Assembly: GCA_003215545.1 (NCBI GenBank)
Contig: QCKF01000009.1
Span: 1-49,711, forward strand
Direction of reading: 5' to 3'
DNA: 49,711 nt
DNA from: Prochlorococcus sp. AG-409-L14
GTDB lineage: Bacteria; Cyanobacteriota; Cyanobacteriia; PCC-6307; Cyanobiaceae
Made by a program: the position numbers and the translations under genes. Positions 19,294 to 28,048 of the stretch are shown here, piece by piece (within the stretch, counting starts at the first letter, position 1; each line of letters begins with the position of its first letter). The notes beneath the pieces were generated by a model. It ran no database searches, was not told where the DNA came from, and worked only from the letters and a program-made list of their open reading frames with translations.

Positions 19294-19549
19294 ACTTCAT
19301 TTAAACAATCTTTTATCTCTAAGCTTCCCCTATTACAGGGAAATCATGAAAAAACCAAAAACATGTTAAGTAAATAATCCGAAAAAAGAAATCCTACATT
19401 TAGTTATAAAAGATCTGTACCAATCCTGTAAAAAAGAGTACAATTAGACTATTATATTGTCTATATTCAAAGAGAACCTTGAAAAAAGCTAAATCTCAAA
19501 ACACATCTCATCGCCCAAAGCTTAATTACACTATATATATCTCCTAATC
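19294..19549. other. 256-bp spacer between rplT and ycf37
   Basis: The longest gene-free stretch in the window. It is AT-rich and has no ORF worth calling. A weak hairpin TTCCC/GGGAA with an 8-nt loop lies at 19325-19342 but is not followed by a T-run, so a terminator call is not supported. A second short inverted repeat, TAGAC/GTCTA around a TATTATATT core (about 19446-19464), sits where a ycf37 promoter might be. I see no known RNA family. Confidence 0.4.
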
Positions 19550-20107
19550 ATGCAATTTCTTTCTCCAGAGACATATTTAATAGGATTAATAGGCCTATTA
19601 TTTTTAATAGCTGTGTTAGTGGGAAGGCAAGTTTTAAGAGTAAGGAGTGACGAAATCAACTTACTTAAACTAGAGAAAAATAGCGAGCAATCTAAGAACA
19701 ATGCTTCAGAGCTATATGAATTAGCCTCAGTTCAATTAAAAAAAAGATTGTATCCACAGGCAGTCTCAAACCTAAAAAAGGCTTTAAAAAAGCTTGATCA
19801 AGAACCCGATGAAGCAAAGGCACTAATTGAAAATGCATTGGGATTTGCATTAGCCGCTCAAGATGACTTTGAAGCAGCAATTAGTCATTACAAAACAGCT
19901 CTTAAAGCAAAGGCAGACTACCCAGTTGCAATAAATAATCTAGCATTTGCAAACCAACGCCTTCTAAGATATGAGGAGGCAAAAAAACTATATGAAAAAG
20001 TTTTAGATATGGATCCAAAAAATAAAACAGCTAAAAAACAAATCCAAAAAATAGAAAATCGTATCAATAATCGATCACCAGATACTAATGACACTAGGGG
20101 CTTTTGA
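19550..20107 (+). CDS. ycf37: Ycf37-like TPR protein, photosystem I assembly
   Basis: A 185-residue protein with one N-terminal membrane segment (YLIGLIGLLFLIAVLVG) followed by about three TPR helices pairs: ASELYELASVQLKKRLYPQA, ALIENALGFALAAQDDFEAA and YPVAINNLAFANQRLLRYEE. Size, anchor and repeat layout match Ycf37, a thylakoid-associated protein that supports photosystem I assembly or stability in cyanobacteria. The last 33 bp overlap the 3' end of the convergent hypothetical gene. The assignment rests on architecture and recalled similarity, so a different small TPR protein is possible. Confidence 0.8.
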   Translation: MQFLSPETYLIGLIGLLFLIAVLVGRQVLRVRSDEINLLKLEKNSEQSKNNASELYELASVQLKKRLYPQAVSNLKKALKKLDQEPDEAKALIENALGFALAAQDDFEAAISHYKTALKAKADYPVAINNLAFANQRLLRYEEAKKLYEKVLDMDPKNKTAKKQIQKIENRINNRSPDTNDTRGF

Positions 20108-20629
20108 GACCTCTTCCTTGCAATCATTATTTAGAATAAGTTTTGCCCCAGGATTATTTAGCTTGGGTGATTGCCAACCCAATATCTTTGTACTTTGAAG
20201 TCCAACAAAAGAGCCACCTGGCTCTAAGCCAGGTGGCAATGTATTTGAAAGTGGTATTAATTCAAATTGATCTGACTTTGCATTTAAATGTCCATGAAAT
20301 GGAGTTTTAAAATTACCAATCACAATATTTCCTTCTAAATTGATCAGCTGACCATATGGCTTTGCCTTATCAATAAAAACACTTACATCCTTACTAGACT
20401 CATTTAAAAAAGAGTTTAAAGTGCCACACCATTTTCTAGAAAGTTTCTTTGACATATCTATTGCTCTCAAGACAGGATCAAAAGTCTCGACTGAGCCTTC
20501 AATAACAAAAGGTTTGATTTGAAAATTTAATTCTTCAAGAGGTACGACTTTCTCATTAGGAACTTCGTCCACAATCGAGGAAGGCAATGTCTTCTGAAGA
20601 GATGCCTCATTAGCAATCCATAAGTCCAT
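20075..20629 (-). CDS. Conserved hypothetical protein, 184 residues
   Basis: A 184-residue protein I do not recognise. It has no signal peptide or membrane segment. The N-terminal half has the block LNFQIKPFVIEGSVETFDPV and a central region with GQLINLEGNIVIGNFKTPFH. The C-terminal part contains a Pro/Gly-rich motif LPPGLEPGGSFVGLQSTKI and ends in SVISIW. The beta-rich pattern suggests a soluble beta fold. Its 3' end overlaps ycf37 tail to tail by 33 bp, and its start lies 117 bp from the divergent thiG. Codon use resembles its neighbours, which argues for a native gene. Confidence 0.75.
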   Translation of the reverse strand: MDLWIANEASLQKTLPSSIVDEVPNEKVVPLEELNFQIKPFVIEGSVETFDPVLRAIDMSKKLSRKWCGTLNSFLNESSKDVSVFIDKAKPYGQLINLEGNIVIGNFKTPFHGHLNAKSDQFELIPLSNTLPPGLEPGGSFVGLQSTKILGWQSPKLNNPGAKLILNNDCKEEVSKAPSVISIW

Positions 20630-20746
20630 CTTTTAACAAAAAAGGTTTAATTCAAGAGAGGATGGGTACAAGCTAAAGCCAAATAGCTTGAGAAAACCAT
20701 CACCGATGATATTCAGGCATCTTCTTGAATCAAGTGACTTGATCAG

Positions 20747-21550
20747 ATGAACAGCAACAAGGATCCTCTTCAAATTGGAAGCAAAACCTTTAATAGCAGA
20801 CTGTTTACAGGAACTGGTAAGTATCCAAACCTGGAATTAATGCAAAAAAGCTTAATTCGCTCTGGTTGTGAAATGGTTACTGTCGCAGTGCGAAGAGTAA
20901 ACGCATCTCAAAAAGGCCATCAAGGTTTAATGGAAGCCATTTCATGGTCGAAATTATGGATGCTTCCCAATACAGCAGGTTGTATTGATTCCAATGAAGC
21001 TATTCGCGTAGCTCGTATGGGAAGAGAGCTAGCAAAACTTGCAGGACAAGAAGATAACCACTTCATCAAACTTGAAGTAATACCTGACACTCGTAATCTT
21101 CTTCCTGATCCTATTGGGACACTTCAAGCAGCAGAAACACTTGTGAAAGAAGGGTTTACTGTTCTTCCATATATCAACGCAGATCCATTACTAGCAAAAA
21201 GACTAGAAAATATTGGTTGTGCAACAGTTATGCCACTAGGATCTCCAATTGGCTCTGGGCAAGGAATTAAAAATGCTGCAAATATTGAAATTATTATCGA
21301 AAATTCAACAATTCCTGTAGTCATCGATGCTGGAATAGGTGTCCCAAGCGATGCTGCGCAAGCTATGGAAATGGGGGCAGATGCAGTCCTCATTAACAGT
21401 GCGATAGCGCTGGCAGGCAATCCAGATGAGATGGCAGAGGCAATGTGTAAGGCTGTTCAAGCAGGTCGCCAGGCCTATCTGGCAAAACGCTTGCCAAAGC
21501 GCATCACGGCATCAGCAAGCTCCCCTATGGAGAACATCGTAAATCGCTAA
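20747..21550 (+). CDS. thiG: Thiazole synthase
   Basis: ThiG builds the thiazole phosphate of thiamine from deoxyxylulose phosphate, a glycine- or tyrosine-derived imine and ThiS-thiocarboxylate. The 267 residues form a TIM barrel: [14 protein letters not shown] at the start, the Schiff-base lysine in [36 protein letters not shown] and [13 protein letters not shown] phosphate-binding loops. No thiamine gene adjoins it and I see no TPP riboswitch in the 117 bp upstream. A 14-codon ORF from ATG 20706 overlaps the thiG start by 4 nt; it may be chance. Confidence 0.97.
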   Translation: MNSNKDPLQIGSKTFNSRLFTGTGKYPNLELMQKSLIRSGCEMVTVAVRRVNASQKGHQGLMEAISWSKLWMLPNTAGCIDSNEAIRVARMGRELAKLAGQEDNHFIKLEVIPDTRNLLPDPIGTLQAAETLVKEGFTVLPYINADPLLAKRLENIGCATVMPLGSPIGSGQGIKNAANIEIIIENSTIPVVIDAGIGVPSDAAQAMEMGADAVLINSAIALAGNPDEMAEAMCKAVQAGRQAYLAKRLPKRITASASSPMENIVNR

Positions 21551-21637
21551 GAATCATGAAGAGGAGTAACGGAAAGTAACTGAATCAGCAAAAACCATTA
21601 TTAAGTCCATAAGTTCCCTCAAGAAGTCAAAACCCCC

Positions 21638-21805
21638 ATGTCTGTTGTAAAAGAAGATGGCGGACGGCTAAATGCTTTTGCAAAAGAACCCGAGATTCAA
21701 GTGATCAATGAAAAAGGAACAATTAACAAAGTATCAGGCATTATTCTTATTGTCGGAGGACTACTGGTTTGTGGCCTTATTGCCATCTCGGCAAACCTAA
21801 GCTGA
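21638..21805 (+). CDS. psb34: Psb34-like photosystem II assembly protein
   Basis: A 55-residue protein. The N-terminal block EDGGRLNAFAKEPEI closely resembles the conserved N-terminus of Psb34 (the ssl1498/Tsl0063 type) and of Hlip-like proteins. One membrane helix follows (VSGIILIVGGLLVCGLIAI). Psb34 binds CP47-containing photosystem II assembly intermediates and influences Hlip attachment. It lies 87 bp after thiG and 57 bp before sqdB, so it may share a transcript with the sulfolipid genes. No Shine-Dalgarno site precedes the ATG. The lack of a chlorophyll-binding ExxNxR motif argues against it being an Hlip. Confidence 0.82.
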   Translation: MSVVKEDGGRLNAFAKEPEIQVINEKGTINKVSGIILIVGGLLVCGLIAISANLS

Positions 21806-21862
21806 AAACCTTGTAGTAATTTGCACAGATGAGCACAATGCTCTTTCCAGCTGGAGTTTTGG

Positions 21863-23059
21863 GTGAAAGTTCTCGTTCTTGGTGGTGACGGCTTCTGTGG
21901 ATGGCCATGTGCCGTCAACCTTGCCGATCAAGGCCACGATGTCCTAATAGTCGACAACCTAAGCCGTCGAAAAATAGATATTGATCTCGAAGTGGAGTCT
22001 CTTACTCCAATTTCGAGTATTGGAGATCGTCTATCAACATGGAATGAAATCGGGGACAACCCGATGAGATTCATAAATATCGATATTTCTAAAAATTACC
22101 GGAGGCTTCTCGACCTACTTCTAGAAGAAAAGCCAGACTCTGTAGTTCATTTTGCCGAACAAAGAGCTGCTCCATACTCAATGAAAAGCAGTTCAACCAA
22201 GCGCTACACCGTGGACAATAACGTTAACGGTACTCACAACCTTCTTGCCGCAATAGTTGAAAGTGGGCTTGATATTCATATAGTCCATCTTGGAACCATG
22301 GGTGTATATGGATATGGATCGCATCGTGGTGCAACCATCCCTGAAGGTTATTTAAAAGTAGAAGTACCTCAGCCTGATGGCAGTCGCTTTGAAGAAGAGA
22401 TCCTGCACCCAGCAAGCCCAGGAAGTGTTTACCACATGACAAAAACACTAGACCAACTTCTTTTCCTTTATTACAACAAAAATGATGGGGTAAGGATTAC
22501 TGATCTTCATCAAGGAATCGTATGGGGTACAAACACTGAAGCGACTAGTAGGGACGAGCGACTAACCAACCGTTTTGATTACGACGGTGACTATGGCACT
22601 GTGTTAAATAGATTCCTTATGCAAGCTGCAATTGGCTATCCACTAACTGTCCATGGGACAGGGGGGCAAACCAGAGCTTTTATTCATATTAAAGATTCAG
22701 TTAGATGCGTTCAGCTTGCGCTTGAAAATCCACCCAACCAAGGAGAAAGAGTAAAGATATTCAATCAAATGACTGAAAGTCATCAAGTCGGTGAACTTGC
22801 AAAAAAAGTGGCAGAACTCACTGGAGCCAAGGTTAATTATCTGCCAAATCCAAGAAATGAAGCAGTAGAAAATGACTTAATAGTTGATAACCGCTGCTTC
22901 ATAGAACTTGGATTAAAGCCAACAACACTTGATGATGGATTACTTGCCGAGGTTGTGGATGTTGCTAAAAAATATGCAAATCGTTGTGATCGTAAAAGAA
23001 TTCCTTGTGTTTCTGCTTGGACTGCAACACAAGCTAAAGCCATTAAGCAATCTGATTAA
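21863..23059 (+). CDS. sqdB: UDP-sulfoquinovose synthase
   Basis: SqdB converts UDP-glucose and sulfite into UDP-sulfoquinovose, the head-group donor for the sulfolipid SQDG. The 398 residues open with the NAD-binding loop VLVLGGDGFCGWPCA. The short-chain dehydrogenase catalytic Tyr-Lys pair is in SVYHMTKTLDQ, and HFAEQRAAPYSMKS and RFDYDGDYGTVLNRFL are family blocks. The start is GTG 21863, supported by GGAG at 21853-21856 with 6 nt spacing. sqdX follows after 27 bp. Confidence 0.97.
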   Translation: MKVLVLGGDGFCGWPCAVNLADQGHDVLIVDNLSRRKIDIDLEVESLTPISSIGDRLSTWNEIGDNPMRFINIDISKNYRRLLDLLLEEKPDSVVHFAEQRAAPYSMKSSSTKRYTVDNNVNGTHNLLAAIVESGLDIHIVHLGTMGVYGYGSHRGATIPEGYLKVEVPQPDGSRFEEEILHPASPGSVYHMTKTLDQLLFLYYNKNDGVRITDLHQGIVWGTNTEATSRDERLTNRFDYDGDYGTVLNRFLMQAAIGYPLTVHGTGGQTRAFIHIKDSVRCVQLALENPPNQGERVKIFNQMTESHQVGELAKKVAELTGAKVNYLPNPRNEAVENDLIVDNRCFIELGLKPTTLDDGLLAEVVDVAKKYANRCDRKRIPCVSAWTATQAKAIKQSD

Positions 23060-23086
23060 GAACATATTCTAAAAATATTTATCCCA

Positions 23087-24232
23087 GTGAAGATTGCCTT
23101 TTTTACCGAAACTTTCCTTCCAAAAGTTGATGGAATAGTTACCCGGCTCACAAAAACAGTCCAACATCTAGTCGCAGCTGGCGATGATGTAATAGTTTTT
23201 TGTCCAGAAGGAGGACCAAGCAATTACATGGGTGCCAAGGTAGTTGGTGTCCCTGCAATGCCATTGCCACTCTATCCAGAGTTAAAGCTTGGACTTCCTG
23301 GACCTTCTGTATCAGAAGCCTTAGAGACTTTCCAGCCTGATCTAATTCATGTAGTTAACCCAGCAGTATTAGGTCTTGGTGGAATATGGCTAGCAAAAAC
23401 AAATGGCATCCCTTTGATAGCTAGCTATCACACTCACCTTCCCAAATACTTAGAACATTATGGGATGGGAATGCTTGAACCATTACTTTGGGAACTTTTA
23501 AAAGCAGCACATAACCAAGCAGTACTCAACTTATGCACTTCTACGGCAATGGTTAATGAACTTAGTGAAAAAGGTATACAAAACACAGCTCTTTGGCAAA
23601 GAGGAGTAGATACAGAAACTTTCCACCCCGAACTACGAAATGACCAAATGCGAAAGAAACTATTGGGAGATTTTGATGATCGAGGTGCTCTTTTAATCTA
23701 TGTAGGAAGACTTTCTGCAGAAAAGCAGATTGAGCGTATTAAACCTATTTTAGAATCTCTTCCTGACGCACGTCTTGCATTAGTTGGTGATGGTCCTTAT
23801 CGTCAACAACTAGAAAAAATATTTGAAAATACTTCAACCACATTTGTTGGATATCTCGCTGGTGAAGAACTTGCAAGTGCTTATGCAAGTGGTGATGCAT
23901 TTTTATTTCCTTCCAGTACAGAAACACTAGGATTAGTTTTACTTGAAGCAATGGCAGCTGGATGTCCTGTTGTGGGAGCAAACAAAGGTGGCATTCCAGA
24001 TATTATTTCCGATGGCAAAAATGGATGTCTTTATAATCCTGATGGTGCAAACACAGGAGCCGATAGCCTCTTAGAAGCAACTAAAAAATTATTAGGAAAT
24101 GACCTAGAAAGACAAACAATGCGCAATGCTGCAAGAGCAGAAGCAGAAAGATGGGGATGGAATGGAGCTACTGAACAACTAAGGGATTACTACAGAAAAG
24201 TACTAACAAAAAGTATAAAAATTGCTGCCTAA
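23087..24232 (+). CDS. sqdX: Sulfoquinovosyltransferase (SQDG synthase)
   Basis: SqdX transfers sulfoquinovose from UDP-sulfoquinovose to diacylglycerol, completing SQDG, an anionic thylakoid lipid. It is a GT4 (GT-B) enzyme of 381 residues. The N-terminus IAFFTETFLPKVDGIVTRL is the glycine-loop domain of the family. LIYVGRLSAEKQIERI starts the C-terminal domain, and the donor-binding EX7E region is SSTETLGLVLLEAMAAGCPV. The start is GTG 23087. Pairing with sqdB makes the assignment firm. Its stop lies 6 bp from the stop of a convergent small gene. Confidence 0.95.
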   Translation: MKIAFFTETFLPKVDGIVTRLTKTVQHLVAAGDDVIVFCPEGGPSNYMGAKVVGVPAMPLPLYPELKLGLPGPSVSEALETFQPDLIHVVNPAVLGLGGIWLAKTNGIPLIASYHTHLPKYLEHYGMGMLEPLLWELLKAAHNQAVLNLCTSTAMVNELSEKGIQNTALWQRGVDTETFHPELRNDQMRKKLLGDFDDRGALLIYVGRLSAEKQIERIKPILESLPDARLALVGDGPYRQQLEKIFENTSTTFVGYLAGEELASAYASGDAFLFPSSTETLGLVLLEAMAAGCPVVGANKGGIPDIISDGKNGCLYNPDGANTGADSLLEATKKLLGNDLERQTMRNAARAEAERWGWNGATEQLRDYYRKVLTKSIKIAA

Positions 24233-24238
24233 ACCAAG

Positions 24239-24499
24239 TCAAGCTGCTTGAGGAGGTGGGGTAGGGGAACCATATGGCTGAAAAGGAAGGACAATAGTGG
24301 CCCACCTTTCTGGTCTTGCAGGGCGCTGCTTTATTGGCTGCCTTATACCAAAAGGAACACGGATAACGTTGGTTCCATCAACTTTCAGTGATTTTCCAGA
24401 ACTCAGTACAGAATCCAAATCTTCTGAAAATGATGGTAAATCAAGCTCTTGCTTAAAAGAATTTCCGTGAGATGGATCTAAAGAGTCATCTCTATTCAT
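24239..24499 (-). CDS. Small hypothetical protein, Pro-rich C-terminus
   Basis: An 86-residue protein from ATG 24499 (MNRDDSLDPSHGNSFKQELD); an in-frame TTG at 24514 would add five residues. I do not recognise a family. The N-terminal half is acidic and likely disordered. The C-terminal half has a defined core with IRVPFGIRQPIKQRPARPER and WATIVLPFQPYG, ending in a Pro/Ala tail. It is convergent with sqdX with 6 bp between stops and lies downstream of gcvP in opposite arrangement. The well-formed core suggests a conserved cyanobacterial protein rather than a random ORF. Confidence 0.6.
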   Translation of the reverse strand: MNRDDSLDPSHGNSFKQELDLPSFSEDLDSVLSSGKSLKVDGTNVIRVPFGIRQPIKQRPARPERWATIVLPFQPYGSPTPPPQAA

Positions 24500-24640
24500 G
24501 CGCAGCCCCCCCAAAAATATGAACCGCTGCGGGACAGTTTAGTGAAAATACTGATCAAGGCAACAGGATTAAACCAAAAATTCGGTTTTCGGTGAAAATT
24601 TACCTTGAATTGTGAATTTGCACCAGTTTCGAAAGAAATC

Positions 24641-27541
24641 CTATTGCTCTGTCACTTCAGTAATCGAAACGCATGAACAAACCAAATTGCGATCACCATA
24701 AGCGTTATCTATCCGTGAAACTGAAGGCCAAAACTTGTATTTCAATTGCTCAGGCAAAGGAAATGCTGCTTGCTTTCTTGAATAAGGCTTTTCCCATGAT
24801 TCTGCTGTCACAGCTAATAAAGTATGAGGAGCATTCTTTAAAGCATTTTCTTCAGGGTCGCTTTCACCCTTTTGGATATCATCAATCTCAGATTTAATTG
24901 CAATCATTGCATCGCAAAATCTTTTAATTTCGTTTAATCCTTCACTTTCAGTAGGTTCAACCATTAATGTTCCTGCAACAGGCCAACTCACAGTTGGTGC
25001 ATGAAAGCCATAGTCCATCAATCTCTTTGCTATGTCTTCAACCTGAATACCTGTATCTCTTTTAATAGTACGCAAATCTAAAATACATTCATGAGCAACT
25101 AAATTATTTGGACCTCTAAAAAGAACTGGATAATAAGGTTCTAATGTGTGGGCAATATAATTGGCAGAAAGCAAGGCTATTGAACTTGCTTCTCTCAAAC
25201 CTTTAGATCCAATCATTCGCAAATACATCCAACTAATTGACAAAATCCCCGCACTACCCCAAGGGGCAGCTGAAACAGCACCAATAGGATTTTGTCCTCC
25301 ACAACTAACAAGTGGATGACCCGGCAAATAAGGTGCCAAATGTTCTGCCACAGCAATAGGACCTACTCCTGGGCCGCCACCCCCGTGAGGAATGCAAAAA
25401 GTCTTATGAAGATTGATATGGCAAACATCAGCACCATATAAGCCAGGTCGACATAATCCAACTTGGGCATTCAAGTTTGCTCCATCCAAATAAACTTGGC
25501 CCCCAAAATTATGAATCAAATCACATATCTCTCGAATCTTAGGTTCAAAAACTCCATGAGTTGAAGGATAAGTAATCATTAAAGCTGACAAGTGGTCAGA
25601 ATGAAGTTTTGCTTTCTCTTCTAAATCTTGAAAATCAATATTCCCTTCTTTATCGCAATCAATGGAAACGACTCGCAATCCAGCCATAACACAACTTGCA
25701 GGGTTTGTGCCATGCGCACTAGTAGGAATAAGGCAAACATTTCTATATTCTTGATCTCTAGCTTTATGCCAGGCTCGTATAACTAAAAGGCCGGCAAATT
25801 CACCTTGTGAACCAGCATTAGGCTGAAGTGATACTGCAGAGAAGCCAGTAATAGTGCTCAACCAATGCTCAAGATCCTGAAAAATCTTTAAATATCCCTC
25901 AACCTGGCTCAAAGGTGCGAAAGGATGAATATCTGCAAACTCCTGCCAACTAATTGGAATCAGCTCAGCCGCAGCATTTAACTTCATAGTGCAACTACCC
26001 AAGGGGATCATTCCATGGACTAAAGAAAAATCTTTATTAACTAATCGAGTCATATATCTAAGCAAGTCCGTTTCACTGCGATACAAGTTAAATACATCTT
26101 GTTGCAACCAAGGTTTTTTTCTCAAAGGAATACCTGGCAACATTTGTTGAACTTTAATAAACATTTTAGTCGAAGGTTCAGTAACTTTTTTACCAGCTTG
26201 AATTAAAATATCTTGCAAAAGAATCAACTCTTCCTTTGTAGTCAATTCATCAAAAGTTATACCAAAACCAGTAGATTCTGTTATTGAAGCACCAAGAGGA
26301 ATAACTCTTAAATTAAAACCAGCTAGTTCTGACAACTTGTGTATTTTTGGTGCTTCCTTACAATGGACTTCGACAGTATCAAAACGTATACAGGAATCCA
26401 GTTTATATCCGATTTTAGTTAAAAACTCCTCTAACTCTGATCGAAAACTAATAATCCTCAAAGCAATTGACCTAAGACCTTCAGGGCCATGATGAACAGC
26501 ATAAAAAGATGAAATAACTGCTAATAAAACTTGAGAAGTACATATATTACTTGTGGCTTTATCTCTTCGAATATGTTGTTCTCTAGTTTGCAGAGCTAAT
26601 CTCAAAGCAACTTCTCCATCTGCGTCCAAAGATTGACCAACTAATCTGCCAGGAACTTGTCTTTTAAAAGCCTCACGAGTTGCAAAAAATGCTGCATGAG
26701 GACCTCCAAATCCCATCGGAACTCCAAAGCGCTGCATACTGCCAACAGCTATGTCAACACCCAATTCACCTACTGGTTGAAACAATACCTGTAATAAAGG
26801 ATCAATTGCTGCAATGACCAATGCATCAAAACGATGGGAAGTAGAAATGCATTCAGAAGGGTCCCAAATACGTCCATTAAGACCTGGTAATTGCAGAAAA
26901 ACGCCAAAAACATTTTCATCAATTTCGAAATCACATGGATCAAAAATCTCTAACTTGATACCCAATGGCTCAGCACGAGTTCTAAGAACACTTAGTGTTT
27001 GAGGTAAAACTGCTTTATCAATAAGAAACCTTTTTTGATTAGCCTTCTTTGCAAAAACAAAACTTAAACTCATTGCCTCTGCTGCTGCTGTAGCTTCATC
27101 AAGCAAGGAAGCATTTGATATTGGAAGTCCTGTTAACTCACTAACTAAAGTTTGAAAATTAAATAATGCCTCCAATCTGCCCTGGGAAATTTCTGCTTGA
27201 TAAGGGGTATATGCGGTATACCAATAAGGATTCTCTAAAACATGGCGTCGTATTACAGAAGGGATTGATGTCCCGTGATATCCAAGACCTATAAGAGAGC
27301 GGCGAAGGATATTTTTCTTAGCAATGCCTTGCATTTCTTTCAATGCAACTGCTTCTTCACAGCCCTCAGGCAATGAATCTAATGAAGAATGACTATCAAG
27401 AATTTCCTCTGGAACGATTGAAGCGACAAGCTCCTCCACAGAGCTAAAACTAAGCTGGGCAAGCATCTCATCTTGATCACGAGAACTAGGACCAAGATGT
27501 CGTTGAAGAAACCCATGATTTTTAAGGCTTGAGGCCTCCAT
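24641..27541 (-). CDS. gcvP: Glycine dehydrogenase (decarboxylating), P-protein
   Basis: GcvP decarboxylates glycine and passes the aminomethyl group to lipoyl-GcvH. In cyanobacteria this system serves one-carbon supply and photorespiratory glycine. The protein has about 966 residues, a fused two-half P-protein. Blocks include [54 protein letters not shown] and the PLP-lysine motif [23 protein letters not shown] 27541 is preferred; an in-frame TTG at 27574 adds 11 residues. gcvH lies upstream on the same strand, with a strong hairpin between the two. Confidence 0.98.
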   Translation of the reverse strand: MEASSLKNHGFLQRHLGPSSRDQDEMLAQLSFSSVEELVASIVPEEILDSHSSLDSLPEGCEEAVALKEMQGIAKKNILRRSLIGLGYHGTSIPSVIRRHVLENPYWYTAYTPYQAEISQGRLEALFNFQTLVSELTGLPISNASLLDEATAAAEAMSLSFVFAKKANQKRFLIDKAVLPQTLSVLRTRAEPLGIKLEIFDPCDFEIDENVFGVFLQLPGLNGRIWDPSECISTSHRFDALVIAAIDPLLQVLFQPVGELGVDIAVGSMQRFGVPMGFGGPHAAFFATREAFKRQVPGRLVGQSLDADGEVALRLALQTREQHIRRDKATSNICTSQVLLAVISSFYAVHHGPEGLRSIALRIISFRSELEEFLTKIGYKLDSCIRFDTVEVHCKEAPKIHKLSELAGFNLRVIPLGASITESTGFGITFDELTTKEELILLQDILIQAGKKVTEPSTKMFIKVQQMLPGIPLRKKPWLQQDVFNLYRSETDLLRYMTRLVNKDFSLVHGMIPLGSCTMKLNAAAELIPISWQEFADIHPFAPLSQVEGYLKIFQDLEHWLSTITGFSAVSLQPNAGSQGEFAGLLVIRAWHKARDQEYRNVCLIPTSAHGTNPASCVMAGLRVVSIDCDKEGNIDFQDLEEKAKLHSDHLSALMITYPSTHGVFEPKIREICDLIHNFGGQVYLDGANLNAQVGLCRPGLYGADVCHINLHKTFCIPHGGGGPGVGPIAVAEHLAPYLPGHPLVSCGGQNPIGAVSAAPWGSAGILSISWMYLRMIGSKGLREASSIALLSANYIAHTLEPYYPVLFRGPNNLVAHECILDLRTIKRDTGIQVEDIAKRLMDYGFHAPTVSWPVAGTLMVEPTESEGLNEIKRFCDAMIAIKSEIDDIQKGESDPEENALKNAPHTLLAVTAESWEKPYSRKQAAFPLPEQLKYKFWPSVSRIDNAYGDRNLVCSCVSITEVTEQ

Positions 27542-27614
27542 GGGATCGTTATCAATCACTTCAACCCATCTCAAATATGCATGAAAGGTTAGAAAAACTT
27601 TAATGAAGTTGTTG

Positions 27615-27642
27615 CTGAATGAAAAACTACTTTTTCATTCAG
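27615..27642 (-). promoter_or_regulatory. 12-bp perfect hairpin over the gcvH stop codon
   Basis: A perfect inverted repeat: CTGAATGAAAAA pairs with TTTTTCATTCAG around a 4-nt loop. On the transcribed strand it spans the gcvH stop codon (27639-27641) and lies upstream of the gcvP start. No T-run follows in the direction of transcription, so it is not a standard intrinsic terminator. A role in partial attenuation, RNA processing or protecting the gcvH 3' end is inferred. Confidence 0.55.
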
Positions 27643-28028
27643 GTTGCTCCAACCTTGCTTGCGTAAGTAGCAGAATCCATTAGTTGCTTCAAATCTTCAA
27701 TGCTGGCAGGCCTTAAGAGCAAGAGCCAACCCTCTCCATATGGGTCATTTTGTAAATCATCCGGAACAGATAAAAGTGTTTCATTACGTTGAACCACCAC
27801 TCCTGAGATAGGAGAACAAAGTTCTTCTACAGCCTTAACGGACTCTACGGATCCAAAACTCTTACCGCGAATAAGCTCGTCCCCAATCTCGGGAAGCTCT
27901 ACAAAAACTATGTCCCCTAATTGGTCCACAGCAAAGGCGCTAATTCCAACACGAACCAAATCTCCCTCTAGAAGGGCATATTCGTGACTATCAGCAAAGA
28001 GAAACTTTTCAGGAAAATCTAGGGCCAT
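27639..28028 (-). CDS. gcvH: Glycine cleavage system H protein
   Basis: GcvH carries the aminomethyl intermediate on a lipoyl arm between GcvP, GcvT and the lipoamide dehydrogenase. The 129 residues show the family core GDIVFVELPEIGDEL and the lipoylation site GSVESVKAVEELCSPISG, where the Lys after SV is modified. PYGEGWLLLLRP is the C-terminal hallmark. It lies 20 bp after the PLP-enzyme gene and just before gcvP, consistent with one leftward transcript. The stop codon is inside a 12-bp hairpin. Confidence 0.98.
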   Translation of the reverse strand: MALDFPEKFLFADSHEYALLEGDLVRVGISAFAVDQLGDIVFVELPEIGDELIRGKSFGSVESVKAVEELCSPISGVVVQRNETLLSVPDDLQNDPYGEGWLLLLRPASIEDLKQLMDSATYASKVGAT

Positions 28029-28048
28029 AAATTCTGGGCCGAATTAAT

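Noticed and set aside
19325-19342. Intrinsic terminator after rplT (TTCCC/GGGAA)
   Set aside because: Only a 5-bp stem with an 8-nt loop and no following T-run.
21831-21843. Hairpin GAGCA-CAA-TGCTC between psb34 and sqdB as a terminator
   Set aside because: Five base pairs and only a short T tract; too weak to call.
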